Shown: positions 41,801-50,533 of the stretch, one piece after another | How positions within the stretch are numbered: position 1 is the stretch's first letter | Layout of the letters: every line of letters starts with the position of its first letter | Source of the DNA: Streptomyces sp. | GTDB taxonomy: Bacteria; Actinomycetota; Actinomycetes; Streptomycetales; Streptomycetaceae | Assembly (NCBI RefSeq): GCF_019510245.1 | Contig: NZ_JAEKKT010000181.1 | Location: 85,866-149,865, forward strand | Direction: 5' to 3' | DNA length: 64,000 nt | The notes under the pieces: generated by a model | What the model was told of the DNA's origin: nothing | Seen by the model: the letters and a program-made list of their open reading frames with translations, nothing else | Database searches by the model: none | Position numbers and translations under genes: made by a program

Positions 41801-42802
41801 ATGGCGTCGTCGGGGACCGGACCCCGTAGGGTCACGATCGACGATGTGGCGCAGGCCGCGGGCGTGTCCCGGCAGACCGTGTCACGGGCGCTCAACGACA
41901 AGGGCGAGATCGGCGTCTCCACCAAGCAGCGTGTTCTCGACACCGCCCTGGCGCTCGGCTACCGCCCGAGCCGGTTCGCCCGGGGGCTCGTCCGGCAGGA
42001 CACCATAAGTGTCGGCCTCGTCATCCCCGACCTGCTCAACCCGTTCTTCACCGAGGTCGCCGCGGCCGCCCTGGAGGCGGCCCGGGACCGGGGATGGCAC
42101 GTCGTCGTGTACGACACCGGCGACCGGCCCGAGGAGGAGCGGGGCACGCTGGAGGTGATCGCCTCCCAGGTCGACGCCGTCGTGGGCTATCTCAGCCTGC
42201 CCGAGGAAGAGATCGACAGGCTGACCCGCGGACTCCCCGTGGTGCTCATCGACCGTGAGCACCGCACCCAGCGGTTCAGCTCGATCCGGATCGACGGCGA
42301 GAGCGGCGTGCACGCGGCGATCCGGCATCTGACCGCCGCGGGACACCGGCACATCGGCATGCTCGAACACGCCGAGCGATCCGAACCGAGCGTCCGGCAC
42401 CAGTGGTTCGACGCCGCGATGTCCGCGTGCGGGCTGGACCCGGGCTCCGTGGCCCGCGCCGACCAGAGCGTCGAGGGCGGGGAGAGCGCGCTCCAGGAAC
42501 TCCTCGCCGCGCACCCGGACCTGACCGCCGTCTTCACGTTCAACGACATCATCGCCATCGGCGCGCTGCGCGCCGCGCGCCGGCTCGGCCGGCAGGTCCC
42601 CCGGGACCTCGCCCTGGTCGGCTTCGACGGCCTGCGGCTCGGCACGCTGGTCGAGCCGCAGCTGACCACGGTGGCCCTGGACACCCGCCGTCTCGGCGCG
42701 CTCGCCGTCGAACAGGCGGCCCGGCTGCTGACCGGCGGCGACCCACTGGCCGCCGAACAGCTGACGGTGGGGGCGGAGTTGCGGGTGCGCGAGTCGGCGT
42801 AG
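41801..42802 (+). CDS. LacI-family transcriptional regulator of the glycoside cluster
   Basis: A 333-residue repressor. The LacI helix-turn-helix and hinge are VTIDDVAQAAGVSRQTVSRA then YRPSRFARGL (about residues 10-65). The periplasmic-binding-like effector domain follows (ISVGLVIPDLLNPFFTEV, DAVVGYLSL, FTFNDIIAIGALRAA, LALVGFDG). ATG 41801 is preferred over the GTG just before it, because GGAGG then has six-base spacing. It is divergent from the sugar importer, with the triple operator between, and converges on the SNF2 gene. The inducer is presumably a product of the imported glycoside. Confidence 0.9.
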   Translation: MASSGTGPRRVTIDDVAQAAGVSRQTVSRALNDKGEIGVSTKQRVLDTALALGYRPSRFARGLVRQDTISVGLVIPDLLNPFFTEVAAAALEAARDRGWHVVVYDTGDRPEEERGTLEVIASQVDAVVGYLSLPEEEIDRLTRGLPVVLIDREHRTQRFSSIRIDGESGVHAAIRHLTAAGHRHIGMLEHAERSEPSVRHQWFDAAMSACGLDPGSVARADQSVEGGESALQELLAAHPDLTAVFTFNDIIAIGALRAARRLGRQVPRDLALVGFDGLRLGTLVEPQLTTVALDTRRLGALAVEQAARLLTGGDPLAAEQLTVGAELRVRESA

Positions 42803-42823
42803 GGGCGGCCGGGCGGACCGGGT

Positions 42824-45088
42824 TCAGGGCGTGACGGTGACGGAGTCGTCGGTTGTCCGGGGGCGGTCGCCGTCCGTTCGCTCGGCGTGGTCCCCGTCGG
42901 TTCTCAGGAGGCGGTCCCCGGCCGTTCGCTCGGCGTGGTCCCCGTCCGTCATCCCCAGGCGGGCCTGTTCCTCCTCGACGATCCGGCGGGCCAGTTCGGT
43001 GTCCGACACGTCGACCGCGTCCGGGGTGGCTTCGGCCACCGCGCTGCGGCGGGCGTAGGCGTCGAACAGGCGGGTCTTCCGCTCCAGCATCTCCACCAGG
43101 CGTTCGTCCACTCCCCCGGTGGCGAGCAGGCGGTGCACCCGGACCGGTCTGACCTGGCCCATGCGGTGGGCCCGGGCCACCGCCTGGTGTTCGATCGTCG
43201 GTTTGATCTGGGGTTCACAGATGACGACGACGGAGGCGGCCTGCATGTTGAGGCCGACGCCCGCCGCCTGGATCTGCGCCAGCAGCACCGCGGCGCCCGG
43301 GGCGGCGGCGAAGTCGTCAACGAGCTGCTGCCGGCGTGCGGCGGGAACACCGCCGGTGAGCGGGCCGAAGACCGGGGCACCGTCGGCGAGCGCCTCTTCG
43401 ACCACGCGCAGGACGTCCTTGAAGTTGGAGAAGACCACCGTCTTCTGCCCGTTCTCGCCGGCCTCCGCGACGATCTCCCGGAGCCGCTCCAGCTTGGCCG
43501 ACCGCTCCGGGCGGAGGTAGGCGGCCCTGCGCATCGCCATGAAGTTGCCGGCGCGCACGGCGTCGCGGTACGCCTCCGCGTCCGACGCGCTCAACTCCTC
43601 CCACTCGTCGGTGTGCTGGAGACTCGGGAGTTCGGTCAGCACGTCCTGCTGGTTGCGCCGCAGGTAGACGGGGGCGACGGCCTTGCGGAAGGCGACCGAT
43701 CCGGCCAGGGCGTCACCGTCGTCCAGCGACTCCGCGACGTCGCGGTCGAGCATCCCGACCAGGTTGCGGAACTCCGCGACCCGGTTCTCCATCGGGGTGC
43801 CGGTCATGAACAGGGTGCGCTCGCAGCGCTCCGCCCACCGGGCGACCGCCTGGGACCGCTTGGCCTTCGGGTTCTTCACCGAGTGCGCCTCGTCGACCAC
43901 GAACAGGCCGACCTCGCCGCCGTCCGGTGCCGGGAACCCGCGCAGGGCGTCGAACGTGGTCACCGCGACCCCGCCCCGCCCCTTCCAGTCCGCGAACGCG
44001 TCGCGCCGGTCGGGGCCGTGCAGCAGCATCGCGCGCAGGGCGCTGCGGGCCTCGATCTCCCGCGTCCAGTTCACGAGGACGCTCGCCGGGCACACCACCA
44101 TGAAGTGGCTCTGCCCCTCGGCGGCCAGGTGGGCCAGCACGGCGATCGCCTGGATGGTCTTCCCGAGGCCCATCTCGTCGCCGAGGATCACGTTGCGCTG
44201 CGCGAGGGCGAACCGCGCGCCGAACGCCTGGTAGCCGCGGAGGGAGACCCGCCGGTGCGAGTCGTCGAGGCGCTGGGCCCGGACCCGCTCGGCGATCTCG
44301 TCGGGCAGGAAGCCCTCGGCGGCGGCCGTGTCGGGCGCCGCACCGGAGAACTCGGCGAGCAGGCTGTAGTACTCGGCGGAACGGAGCTCGAAGTCCGCCC
44401 AGGCGGCGAGGTCGGACGACGGCCCCCGGAGCAGGTCGACGGAGGCCTGGGCGAACAGTTCGGGCAGCCGCCCCCGGTCCGCCTCCTCCACCAGCGGACG
44501 GAGTTCGGCCACCGCTGCCAGCGCGCGGGCCTTGCGCTCCCGGCCGGCCAGGAGCATCCGGAACCGCCCGGCGGCGGGGCGGGCGTCGGCCAGCAGCGGC
44601 TCCAGCCGTTGCGACAGGGCAGCGGCCCGGTCGACGGCGCGGCGCGCCTCCGGCCCCGCCTCCACCAGTACATGGAGGGCCACGACGAGCGCGGTGGTGC
44701 TCGGCTCCGGCCGGTCCACGTCGACATGGACCGCCACGGTCTCGTGCACGGCCTCGGAGAGTCTGCGGGCCGCGGCGAGCATCTGGTCGACGGTGCGGCG
44801 CCCGACACCGGGTATCTGCAGCAGCCGGTACGCGCCCGCGTCGAGCACGGCACCCACCGTCCGCAGCCCGCTCTGCTCGACGCCGCCCAGCCGCAGCCGG
44901 CCCTCGGTGACGTCCTGGAGCCGCGCGACCGGGATGGCGTCGAGCTCCCGCCGTACCGCCGCGTCGTGGATCGGCGCGAGTGCCGCCCGTACGGCCTCGA
45001 CGGCCCTGCCGTGATCACCGGCCACGTTCCGGGCCGCCTCGGCCAGCCGTGCTCCCCGGGCGACCACGCCCCGCTCTTCCCGCCCCAC
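42824..45088 (-). CDS. SNF2-family DEAD/DEAH-box helicase
   Basis: A 754-residue DNA-translocating ATPase. The N-terminal third is helical with a helix-hairpin-helix (LLQIPGVGRRTVDQML). Motif I is GDEMGLGKT, Ia follows at FMVVCPASVLVNW, motif II is VVDEAHSVKNPKAKRS, motif III is LFMTGTPMENRV. The C-terminal RecA lobe has KTVVFSNFKDVL, AAGVGLNMQAA and AVARAHRMGQVRPV. The tail (last ~35 residues) is built of imperfect TDGDHAERT-like repeats. It starts at GTG 45086-45088. Such proteins remodel DNA-protein complexes; the exact role is unknown. Confidence 0.85.
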   Translation of the reverse strand: MGREERGVVARGARLAEAARNVAGDHGRAVEAVRAALAPIHDAAVRRELDAIPVARLQDVTEGRLRLGGVEQSGLRTVGAVLDAGAYRLLQIPGVGRRTVDQMLAAARRLSEAVHETVAVHVDVDRPEPSTTALVVALHVLVEAGPEARRAVDRAAALSQRLEPLLADARPAAGRFRMLLAGRERKARALAAVAELRPLVEEADRGRLPELFAQASVDLLRGPSSDLAAWADFELRSAEYYSLLAEFSGAAPDTAAAEGFLPDEIAERVRAQRLDDSHRRVSLRGYQAFGARFALAQRNVILGDEMGLGKTIQAIAVLAHLAAEGQSHFMVVCPASVLVNWTREIEARSALRAMLLHGPDRRDAFADWKGRGGVAVTTFDALRGFPAPDGGEVGLFVVDEAHSVKNPKAKRSQAVARWAERCERTLFMTGTPMENRVAEFRNLVGMLDRDVAESLDDGDALAGSVAFRKAVAPVYLRRNQQDVLTELPSLQHTDEWEELSASDAEAYRDAVRAGNFMAMRRAAYLRPERSAKLERLREIVAEAGENGQKTVVFSNFKDVLRVVEEALADGAPVFGPLTGGVPAARRQQLVDDFAAAPGAAVLLAQIQAAGVGLNMQAASVVVICEPQIKPTIEHQAVARAHRMGQVRPVRVHRLLATGGVDERLVEMLERKTRLFDAYARRSAVAEATPDAVDVSDTELARRIVEEEQARLGMTDGDHAERTAGDRLLRTDGDHAERTDGDRPRTTDDSVTVTP

Positions 45089-45409
45089 GCGCCCCGCCCC
45101 TCACTTCTCCTCACCGGCCGTTCCGGCATCTTCCCACCCCGCACCGTCCGGAGCGGCCCGGCACGAAGCAGCCCACGGGTGGCTCGGCCCGGTACGGGAG
45201 TTGCATCGCGAGAGGCCGCGAGAGGGAGAAGGGGCAACCAGGTCACGTGGGGTGGATTGTGTGGTTTGATGCGCGGGCTGCGACCCGCGCGCCGCGTCCT
45301 TCCCTCCGGGGAGGACGCCTGAGGCGCCGGGTGGTTCAGGGGAGGGCGGCCGAGCGGGGAGCGCGGTCGCGGGGACTTCACGTGCGGGGCATCGGAGGGG
45401 GTTTTCGTC
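45089..45409. other. leader and promoter region of the secreted propeller protein
   Basis: About 320 bases without a gene. It has two hairpins near the middle, CGCGGG/CCCGCG (about 45273-45290) and GCGTCCT/AGGACGC (about 45293-45317). A less GC-rich patch (GGATTGTGTGGTTTGATG, about 45252-45270) is a likely promoter. The message would have a structured 5' leader; no known riboswitch was recognised. Confidence 0.45.
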
Positions 45410-48400
45410 GTGGGTGCTGACAGACGCGGCGGCATACGGAAGAGACCGAAGAGCGGGAGCGGGTGGCGCGGGCTGGTGCTCGCGGTGACGGGTGCGCTGA
45501 CGGCGGGGCTGATCGGCGTGGCCGTCCCGCAGGCGCAGGCCAGCGAGACCACCGGGTCGGTGGACTCGCTGCGGACCGGCTGGGACCAGGGGGAGGACGG
45601 TCTGAGCGCGGCGGACGTGAAGTCGTCCTCGTTCGGGCAGGTGTGGAAGGCCCCGGCCCAGCTGGACGGGCAGATCTACGCGCAGCCGATCGTGGTCGGG
45701 GCCACGGTGGTGGCGGTCACCGAGAACAACGTGGCCTACGGCCTGGACCGGACCACCGGCGCCGTGCAGTGGAAGCGGAACTTCGGGCCCGCGTGGCCGG
45801 CCGCGACGCTCAGCTGCGGCGACCTGGCGCCGAACGTCGGCAGCACCGGCACGCCGGTGTACGACCCGGCGTCCGGCGCGGTCTACCTGACGACCAAGGT
45901 CGACGACGGCCCGAACGCGCTCAACCCGCACTGGTACATGCACGCGCTCGACCCGGTGACCGGCGCGGAGAAGCAGGGCTTCCCCGTGACGATCCAGGGC
46001 TCGGCGTCCAACGACCCGAGCCAGTCGTTCCTGCCCGCGTACGAGATGCAGCGGCCGGGGCTGCTGCTGCTCGACGGGATCGTGTACGCGGGCTTCGGCG
46101 GGCACTGCGACGCCAAGCCGTACCGCGGCTACGTGGTCGGCGTCAGCACCACGTCGCCCTCGGTGACGTCGATGTGGGCGACGGAGACCGGCGCCAGCAA
46201 CAGCGGCGCCGGCATCTGGCAGTCCGGCGGCGGGCTGGTCTCCGACGGTCCCGGCCGGATCTTCGTGGCCACCGGCAACGGCGTCAGCCCGGCGCCCGGC
46301 CCGGGCACCTCGCCGCCCGGCACGCTCGCGGAGTCGGTGGTCCGGCTCCAGGTGCAGCCCGACAAGAGCCTGAAGGCCGCGGACTACTTCAGCCCGTCCA
46401 ACGCGCCGACGCTCGACCAGCTCGACACCGACCTGGCCTCCGGCGGCCCGGTGGGTCTGCCGGACGGCTTCGGCACCGTCTCCCACCCGCATCTGCTGGT
46501 GCAGCAGGGCAAGGACGGCCGGGTGTTCCTGCTGGACCGCGACCACCTCGGCGGGCGCTCGCAGGGCCCCGGCGGAACGGACGCGGTCGTCGGCGTCACC
46601 GGGCCGCTGAAGGGCCAGTGGGGCCACCCCGCGGTCTGGGGCGGTGACGGCGGCTACGTGTACGTCGTCGGCAACGGCGGCTCGCTGACGGCGCTGCACC
46701 GCGGCGTGACCGCCAAGGGCGACCCGGCGCTGAGCGTCGCGGGCGCGAGCCAGGACTCCTTCCCCTACACCAGCGGCTCACCGGTGGTCACCTCCGACGG
46801 GACCCGCTCGGGCAGCGCCCTGGTCTGGGTCGTGTGGTCGGGCGGGCCGACGGGCGTCAACGCCCAGCTGCGCGCCTACAACCCGGTGCCGGACGCGAAC
46901 GGCGTCCTGCAGCTGGTGTGGTCCGCGCCGATCGGCACCGCCCCGAAGTTCGCCGTCCCGGCGACCGACGGCAACCAGGTCTTCGTCGGGACACGGGACG
47001 GCAAGGTCTACGCGTACGGCAACCCGGTCGGCAGCCCGCTCAGGGGCGGACCCGTCGACTTCGGGACGGCGCAGGTCGGCGACACGGCGAGCACCGACGT
47101 CGTCCTGACGGAGAACCAGAACCCGTCCAGGGCACTGGCGATCGGGTCGGTGAGCGTCGAGGGCCCCTTCACCGCGGACACCTCGTCGCTGCCGGCCTCG
47201 ATCCCGGCCGGCGGGCAGCTCACCGTGCCGGTCACGTTCCGGCCGACCGCCGTCCTGGGCGCGAGCGGCACGCTCACCGTCGCCACGGGGGCGGGCACGT
47301 TCGCGCTGAGCCTGCACGGCGTCGGGACGAAGGCCGGGCTGGCCGCGTTCCCGGGCACGGTGTCCTTCGCCAACCAGCCGACCGGGACCGCGGCCACGGC
47401 GAACGTCCAGGTGACCAACACCGGCACCGAGCCGGAGACCATCACCTCCGTCGCCCCGCCCACCGGGCCGTTCAGCGCGGACAACCTGCCGAGCGCCGAC
47501 CCGGCGGACCCGACGGTCGTCCCGCCCCAGGGCTCGGTCGTGCTCCGCGTCGGCTACGCGCCCACGGCCACCGGCCGGCACTCCTCGTCGATCACGCTGA
47601 CGAGCACCAGCGGCACGCTGACCATCCCGATCGAGGGCAACGCGATCAGCGGCCAGGGGCACCTGTTGCTCACTCCGCCGTCGCTGGCGTTCGGCGGGGT
47701 CACCCGCGGCACGTCGGTCACCAAGTCGTTCACCATCACCAACTCCGGGAACGTTCCGGTCACGATCACCAAGGCGAAGGCGCCGGCCGGCGTGTTCACC
47801 AGCGCGGACCCGCTGCCGGAGGGCCTGGTCATCGGTCCCGAGCAGAGCGTGCGGCAGACCGTGACCTTCTCGCCGACCACCGTCGGCGCCCGGTCGGCGT
47901 CCTACGAGATCACCGGCGACGCCGGGCAGGGCGCGATGCTGGAGCCGGTCAGCGGCACGGGCACCCCGCCGCTGGCGCAGCTCGGCACGCTGCTGGCGCG
48001 GGACACCTCCGGCACGCTGTGGCAGTACCACGGCACGGGCGTGCCGGCGGCGCCCCTCGCGCGGCGCCTCGGCGTCGGACCCGGCTGGAACACGTACAAC
48101 CTGATCACCAGCGTCTCGCGGGTGATGTCGGACGGCAGCGGCTCGGTCGTGGCCCGCGACGGCACGGGCACGTTGTGGCTTTACCAGGGGACCGGCAAGG
48201 CGGCGGCGCCGTTCGCGGCCCGCCGGAAGGTCGGACCGGGCTGGGGCGGTTACACCGCGCTGACCGGCACGGGCGACGTGACGGGCGACGGCAGGGCCGA
48301 CCTGCTCGCCCGCGACACCGGAGGCAACCTGTGGCTGTACCGCGGCACCGGCAGCACCACCTCCCCCTTCGCCGCCCGCACCAGGATCGGCACGGGCTGG

Positions 48401-48736
48401 AACACCTACACGATGCTGACCGGCGCGGGTGACGTGACCGGCGACGGCAGGGCCGACCTGCTCGCCCGCGACACCGGAGGCAACCTGTGGCTGTACCGCG
48501 GCACCGGCAGGGCCGCGGCCCCGTTCGCCGCCCGCACCAGGATCGGCACAGGCTGGAACACCTACAACGCGCTCGCCGGACCGCGCGACGTCACCGGCGA
48601 CGGCAAGGCCGACCTGCTGGCACGCGACACCACGGGCACGCTGTGGCTCTACCGGGGCACCGGCAACGCCGCGGCGCCGTACGCGGCACGCGTCGACGTC
48701 GGCCCCGGCTGGAAGATCTACAACTCCCTGATCTGA
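45410..48736 (+). CDS. large secreted protein: beta-propeller, ASPM/Hydin-like domains and FG-GAP-like repeats
   Basis: An 1108-residue exported protein. It begins with a basic stretch and a signal peptide (GLVLAVTGALTAGLIGVAVP then QAQA-S). Residues ~60-540 form a PQQ-like beta-propeller (GQIYAQPIVVGATVVAVTEN, GLDRTTGAVQWKRNFG, YVYVVGNGGSLTALHRG). Residues ~545-855 hold three choice-of-anchor D/ASPM-SPD2-Hydin Ig-like units (GGPVDFGTAQVGDTAST, TVSFANQPTGTAATANVQVT, SLAFGGVTRGTSVTKSFTIT). The C-terminus has about five 52-residue FG-GAP/VCBS-like repeats (GDVTGDGRADLLARDTGGNL). The GTG start has GGAGGGG upstream. Function is unknown; surface adhesion or glycan binding would fit. Confidence 0.8.
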   Translation: MGADRRGGIRKRPKSGSGWRGLVLAVTGALTAGLIGVAVPQAQASETTGSVDSLRTGWDQGEDGLSAADVKSSSFGQVWKAPAQLDGQIYAQPIVVGATVVAVTENNVAYGLDRTTGAVQWKRNFGPAWPAATLSCGDLAPNVGSTGTPVYDPASGAVYLTTKVDDGPNALNPHWYMHALDPVTGAEKQGFPVTIQGSASNDPSQSFLPAYEMQRPGLLLLDGIVYAGFGGHCDAKPYRGYVVGVSTTSPSVTSMWATETGASNSGAGIWQSGGGLVSDGPGRIFVATGNGVSPAPGPGTSPPGTLAESVVRLQVQPDKSLKAADYFSPSNAPTLDQLDTDLASGGPVGLPDGFGTVSHPHLLVQQGKDGRVFLLDRDHLGGRSQGPGGTDAVVGVTGPLKGQWGHPAVWGGDGGYVYVVGNGGSLTALHRGVTAKGDPALSVAGASQDSFPYTSGSPVVTSDGTRSGSALVWVVWSGGPTGVNAQLRAYNPVPDANGVLQLVWSAPIGTAPKFAVPATDGNQVFVGTRDGKVYAYGNPVGSPLRGGPVDFGTAQVGDTASTDVVLTENQNPSRALAIGSVSVEGPFTADTSSLPASIPAGGQLTVPVTFRPTAVLGASGTLTVATGAGTFALSLHGVGTKAGLAAFPGTVSFANQPTGTAATANVQVTNTGTEPETITSVAPPTGPFSADNLPSADPADPTVVPPQGSVVLRVGYAPTATGRHSSSITLTSTSGTLTIPIEGNAISGQGHLLLTPPSLAFGGVTRGTSVTKSFTITNSGNVPVTITKAKAPAGVFTSADPLPEGLVIGPEQSVRQTVTFSPTTVGARSASYEITGDAGQGAMLEPVSGTGTPPLAQLGTLLARDTSGTLWQYHGTGVPAAPLARRLGVGPGWNTYNLITSVSRVMSDGSGSVVARDGTGTLWLYQGTGKAAAPFAARRKVGPGWGGYTALTGTGDVTGDGRADLLARDTGGNLWLYRGTGSTTSPFAARTRIGTGWNTYTMLTGAGDVTGDGRADLLARDTGGNLWLYRGTGRAAAPFAARTRIGTGWNTYNALAGPRDVTGDGKADLLARDTTGTLWLYRGTGNAAAPYAARVDVGPGWKIYNSLI
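48119..48733 (+). repeat. 156-bp coding tandem repeats
   Basis: The FG-GAP-like units repeat every 156 bases (52 codons), with equivalent GAC-GT(G/C)-AC(G/C) starts at 48275, 48431 and 48587 and an earlier diverged unit near 48119. The two central units are nearly identical in DNA over more than 70 bases, suggesting recent expansion. Confidence 0.8.
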
Positions 48737-48753
48737 CCCCACGGCCCAGGCAA

Positions 48754-48792
48754 CGGGCGGCGCGGCACCCGGCAAGGGTGCGGCGCCGCCCG
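48754..48792 (+). terminator. strong GC hairpin after the propeller gene
   Basis: A 17-base stem (CGGGCGGCGCGGCACCC with GGGTGCGGCGCCGCCCG, one mismatch) and five-base loop, 18 bases after the stop. A modest pyrimidine run follows. It is probably an intrinsic terminator of the U-poor Streptomyces kind. Confidence 0.7.
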
Positions 48793-48832
48793 TGCGTCTG
48801 TCCTTGCATGCGACGACACATGGGAAAGCTGG

Positions 48833-49033
48833 GTGGAACCCGTCGTCCCGCCCCCTGAGCCCCGCCATCTCGTGGCCCAGCGGCTGTTGGCCCTGTGTCT
48901 CCAGGAACACCGGGTCGGCGAGAACCTGTGGCAGCAGTGGTGGGACGGCATCGGCCCCTTCGGCTCCGGAGCGGCACCTGTCGTCCGGCCTGGCGATCTC
49001 GTGACCCGGGTCTCGTCGAGTGGCTACGGTTGA
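48833..49033 (+). pseudogene. possible fragment of a larger protein (Lhr-helicase-like C-terminal piece)
   Basis: A 66-codon frame with protein-like content: PRHLVAQRLLALCLQEHRVG, then NLWQQWWDGIGPFGSGAAPV, before it turns into unlike sequence and stops. From memory this resembles a segment found inside Lhr-like helicase-family proteins of actinomycetes. There is no upstream or downstream continuation, so it would be a relic. The identification is weak. Confidence 0.3.
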
Positions 49034-49036
49034 GCC

Positions 49037-49618
49037 ATGACCGCACTGCCCGACTGGATGCACCCGCCGCGCGAGGAAGGCTGGCTCGCGGAGGATCTGG
49101 ACCGTCTCCCCGAGGCACCACGCCACACCGAGCTGATCGACGGAGCACTTGTCTTCATGATGTCGCCGCAGAGGTGGTGGCACGGCCACCTCGTCACCAT
49201 GCTCACCGTCGCTCTCATGGAGCAGGCGCCCGGCGATGTCAGGGTCGGCCGCGCGATGACCATAAAGCTCGACGAGCGTAATCGGCCCGAACCGGATCTG
49301 CTGTTGACGACAGCCGATTACGACGGAGACCGCACCTGGTTCGCGCCGGAGGAAGTGCGGCTCGTCATCGAGGTCGTCTCACCCGAGTCCGCACACCGAG
49401 ACCGTACGGTCAAGCTCCGCAAGTACGCGGAGGCCGGCATCCCGCACTACTGGTGCATCGAGGACGAAGACGGGGCCCCCGTCGTGCACGCTTACGAACT
49501 CGATGACCCGACTGGCGTCTACGCACCCGCGGGCATCTTCCGGGGTACCCTCAAGCGCCCCGTGCCCTTCGAAATCAGCCTGGATCTCGACGGGCTCACG
49601 CCACCGCAGAGCGACTGA
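49037..49618 (+). CDS. Uma2-family (DUF820) endonuclease-like protein
   Basis: A 193-residue protein with the PD-(D/E)XK-like Uma2 fold. The family pattern is clear: RHTELIDGALVFMMSPQRWW at the start, then ERNRPEPDLLLTT giving the catalytic Asp, and VRLVIEVVSPESAHRDRTVK giving E-V-x-S followed by RKYAEAGIPHYW. Such genes are frequent and multi-copy in Streptomyces and cyanobacteria; the biological target is unknown. There is no good ribosome site before the ATG at 49037. It stands alone between a relic fragment and the HEAT-like gene. Confidence 0.85.
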   Translation: MTALPDWMHPPREEGWLAEDLDRLPEAPRHTELIDGALVFMMSPQRWWHGHLVTMLTVALMEQAPGDVRVGRAMTIKLDERNRPEPDLLLTTADYDGDRTWFAPEEVRLVIEVVSPESAHRDRTVKLRKYAEAGIPHYWCIEDEDGAPVVHAYELDDPTGVYAPAGIFRGTLKRPVPFEISLDLDGLTPPQSD

Positions 49619-49678
49619 AGTCAGCACAGGTACGAGGAAAGGGGCCGGGCCTGCGAGAGACCCGCCCCTTTGACCTGG

Positions 49679-50260
49679 ATGCCTGATGAACATCCAGCAC
49701 CGATAGCGGACCCACGCTGCGGCCCCGCTCTGATCGCCCTCGTGGACAGCGACAACCCCACCGTTCGGGAATGGGCGGCGATGGCTCTGGCGAGCCAGGA
49801 GATCGACGGCGCGGTCGAGCCCCTGCGCCGCGCCTGTCGCGCCTGCCTGGAACGGGCGACGCCGCCGGACTGGAGCGAGCCCGTCGGCATCCGCTGGGCC
49901 CTGACCGAACTCGGCGCACGCAGCCCTGTCGTCCCGCAGCTCACCGCGCGCCTGCGAGCCACCGCTGCGGACGACACCCCGGGCCGGCCCTCGGCCCACT
50001 TCGCCGAGACCATCAACGATCTGACCGACCACGCCCAGGTGATCCTCTACTCCCAGTTCTGGCGGGTGGACGCCGGCAGCACATACGGCATCTCCGGCAC
50101 CGGCCTGGACTGGGAACTCGACTGGACCGCGCCCTGGGAGCACCTCGTCGAAGAGTCCCGCACCTGGTCCCTGCTGGAAGCCTCCGAAGCCCCCGCCAGC
50201 GACAACATCTTCGTCGCCCCCACCTGGGTCGACCGTACCGACCTGTACCCGGAGAGATGA
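49679..50260 (+). CDS. HEAT-repeat-like protein, function unknown
   Basis: A 193-residue protein from ATG 49679 (a TTG three codons earlier is possible). The first ~90 residues look like HEAT repeats (CGPALIALVDSDNPTVREWA, GAVEPLRRACRACLERA, VGIRWALTELGARSPVVPQL). The second half is acidic and Trp-rich (GLDWELDWTAPWEHLVEES). HEAT-like proteins of this size often occur as immunity or hypothetical proteins near polymorphic toxins; that context is suggestive only. It begins 60 bases after the Uma2 gene. Confidence 0.6.
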   Translation: MPDEHPAPIADPRCGPALIALVDSDNPTVREWAAMALASQEIDGAVEPLRRACRACLERATPPDWSEPVGIRWALTELGARSPVVPQLTARLRATAADDTPGRPSAHFAETINDLTDHAQVILYSQFWRVDAGSTYGISGTGLDWELDWTAPWEHLVEESRTWSLLEASEAPASDNIFVAPTWVDRTDLYPER

Positions 50261-50263
50261 TCG

Positions 50264-50533
50264 ATGCCGTTCCGGCACCCCGAGGAGATCGGCTACGGCC
50301 ACGTGATCGAGCGCTACGTGACGAGAACGGACTCGGACCACCCGCGCTCTCGCGAACGGAAAAGCGGTCGCGTCCTGCGGCCCGGGTGGCCACACGCCGA
50401 ACGCTTCGCCCGTCACGTCATCGACGGCGCAGCCACGATCACCGACGCCGAGCGGCGGTGGCCGCACGAAGACCGGGCCGGACTCGCAGGGGAGAGGCAG
50501 GCCCGGTCATCGCGTGTGGCCGGGGTTACTTGA
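50264..50533 (+). CDS. doubtful small reading frame after the HEAT-like gene
   Basis: An 89-codon frame with an acceptable ribosome site (GGAGAG seven bases before its ATG) directly after the HEAT-like gene. It is not recognised. Its last third runs through a strong hairpin and overlaps the convergent amidase gene by eight bases, and the protein is rich in Arg with few hydrophobic runs, so it may not be real. Confidence 0.25.
   Translation: MPFRHPEEIGYGHVIERYVTRTDSDHPRSRERKSGRVLRPGWPHAERFARHVIDGAATITDAERRWPHEDRAGLAGERQARSSRVAGVT
50471..50508. terminator. bidirectional hairpin between the HEAT-like gene and the amidase
   Basis: A perfect 9-base stem, GACCGGGCC (50471-50479) with GGCCCGGTC (50500-50508), and a 20-base loop, 18 bases beyond the amidase stop. 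There is no U-run. It probably ends transcription from both sides. Confidence 0.6.

Noticed and set aside
45089..45409. c-di-AMP (ydaO) riboswitch before the secreted propeller gene
   Set aside because: Streptomyces cell-wall genes often have one, but the conserved core sequence could not be found; only simple hairpins are present.
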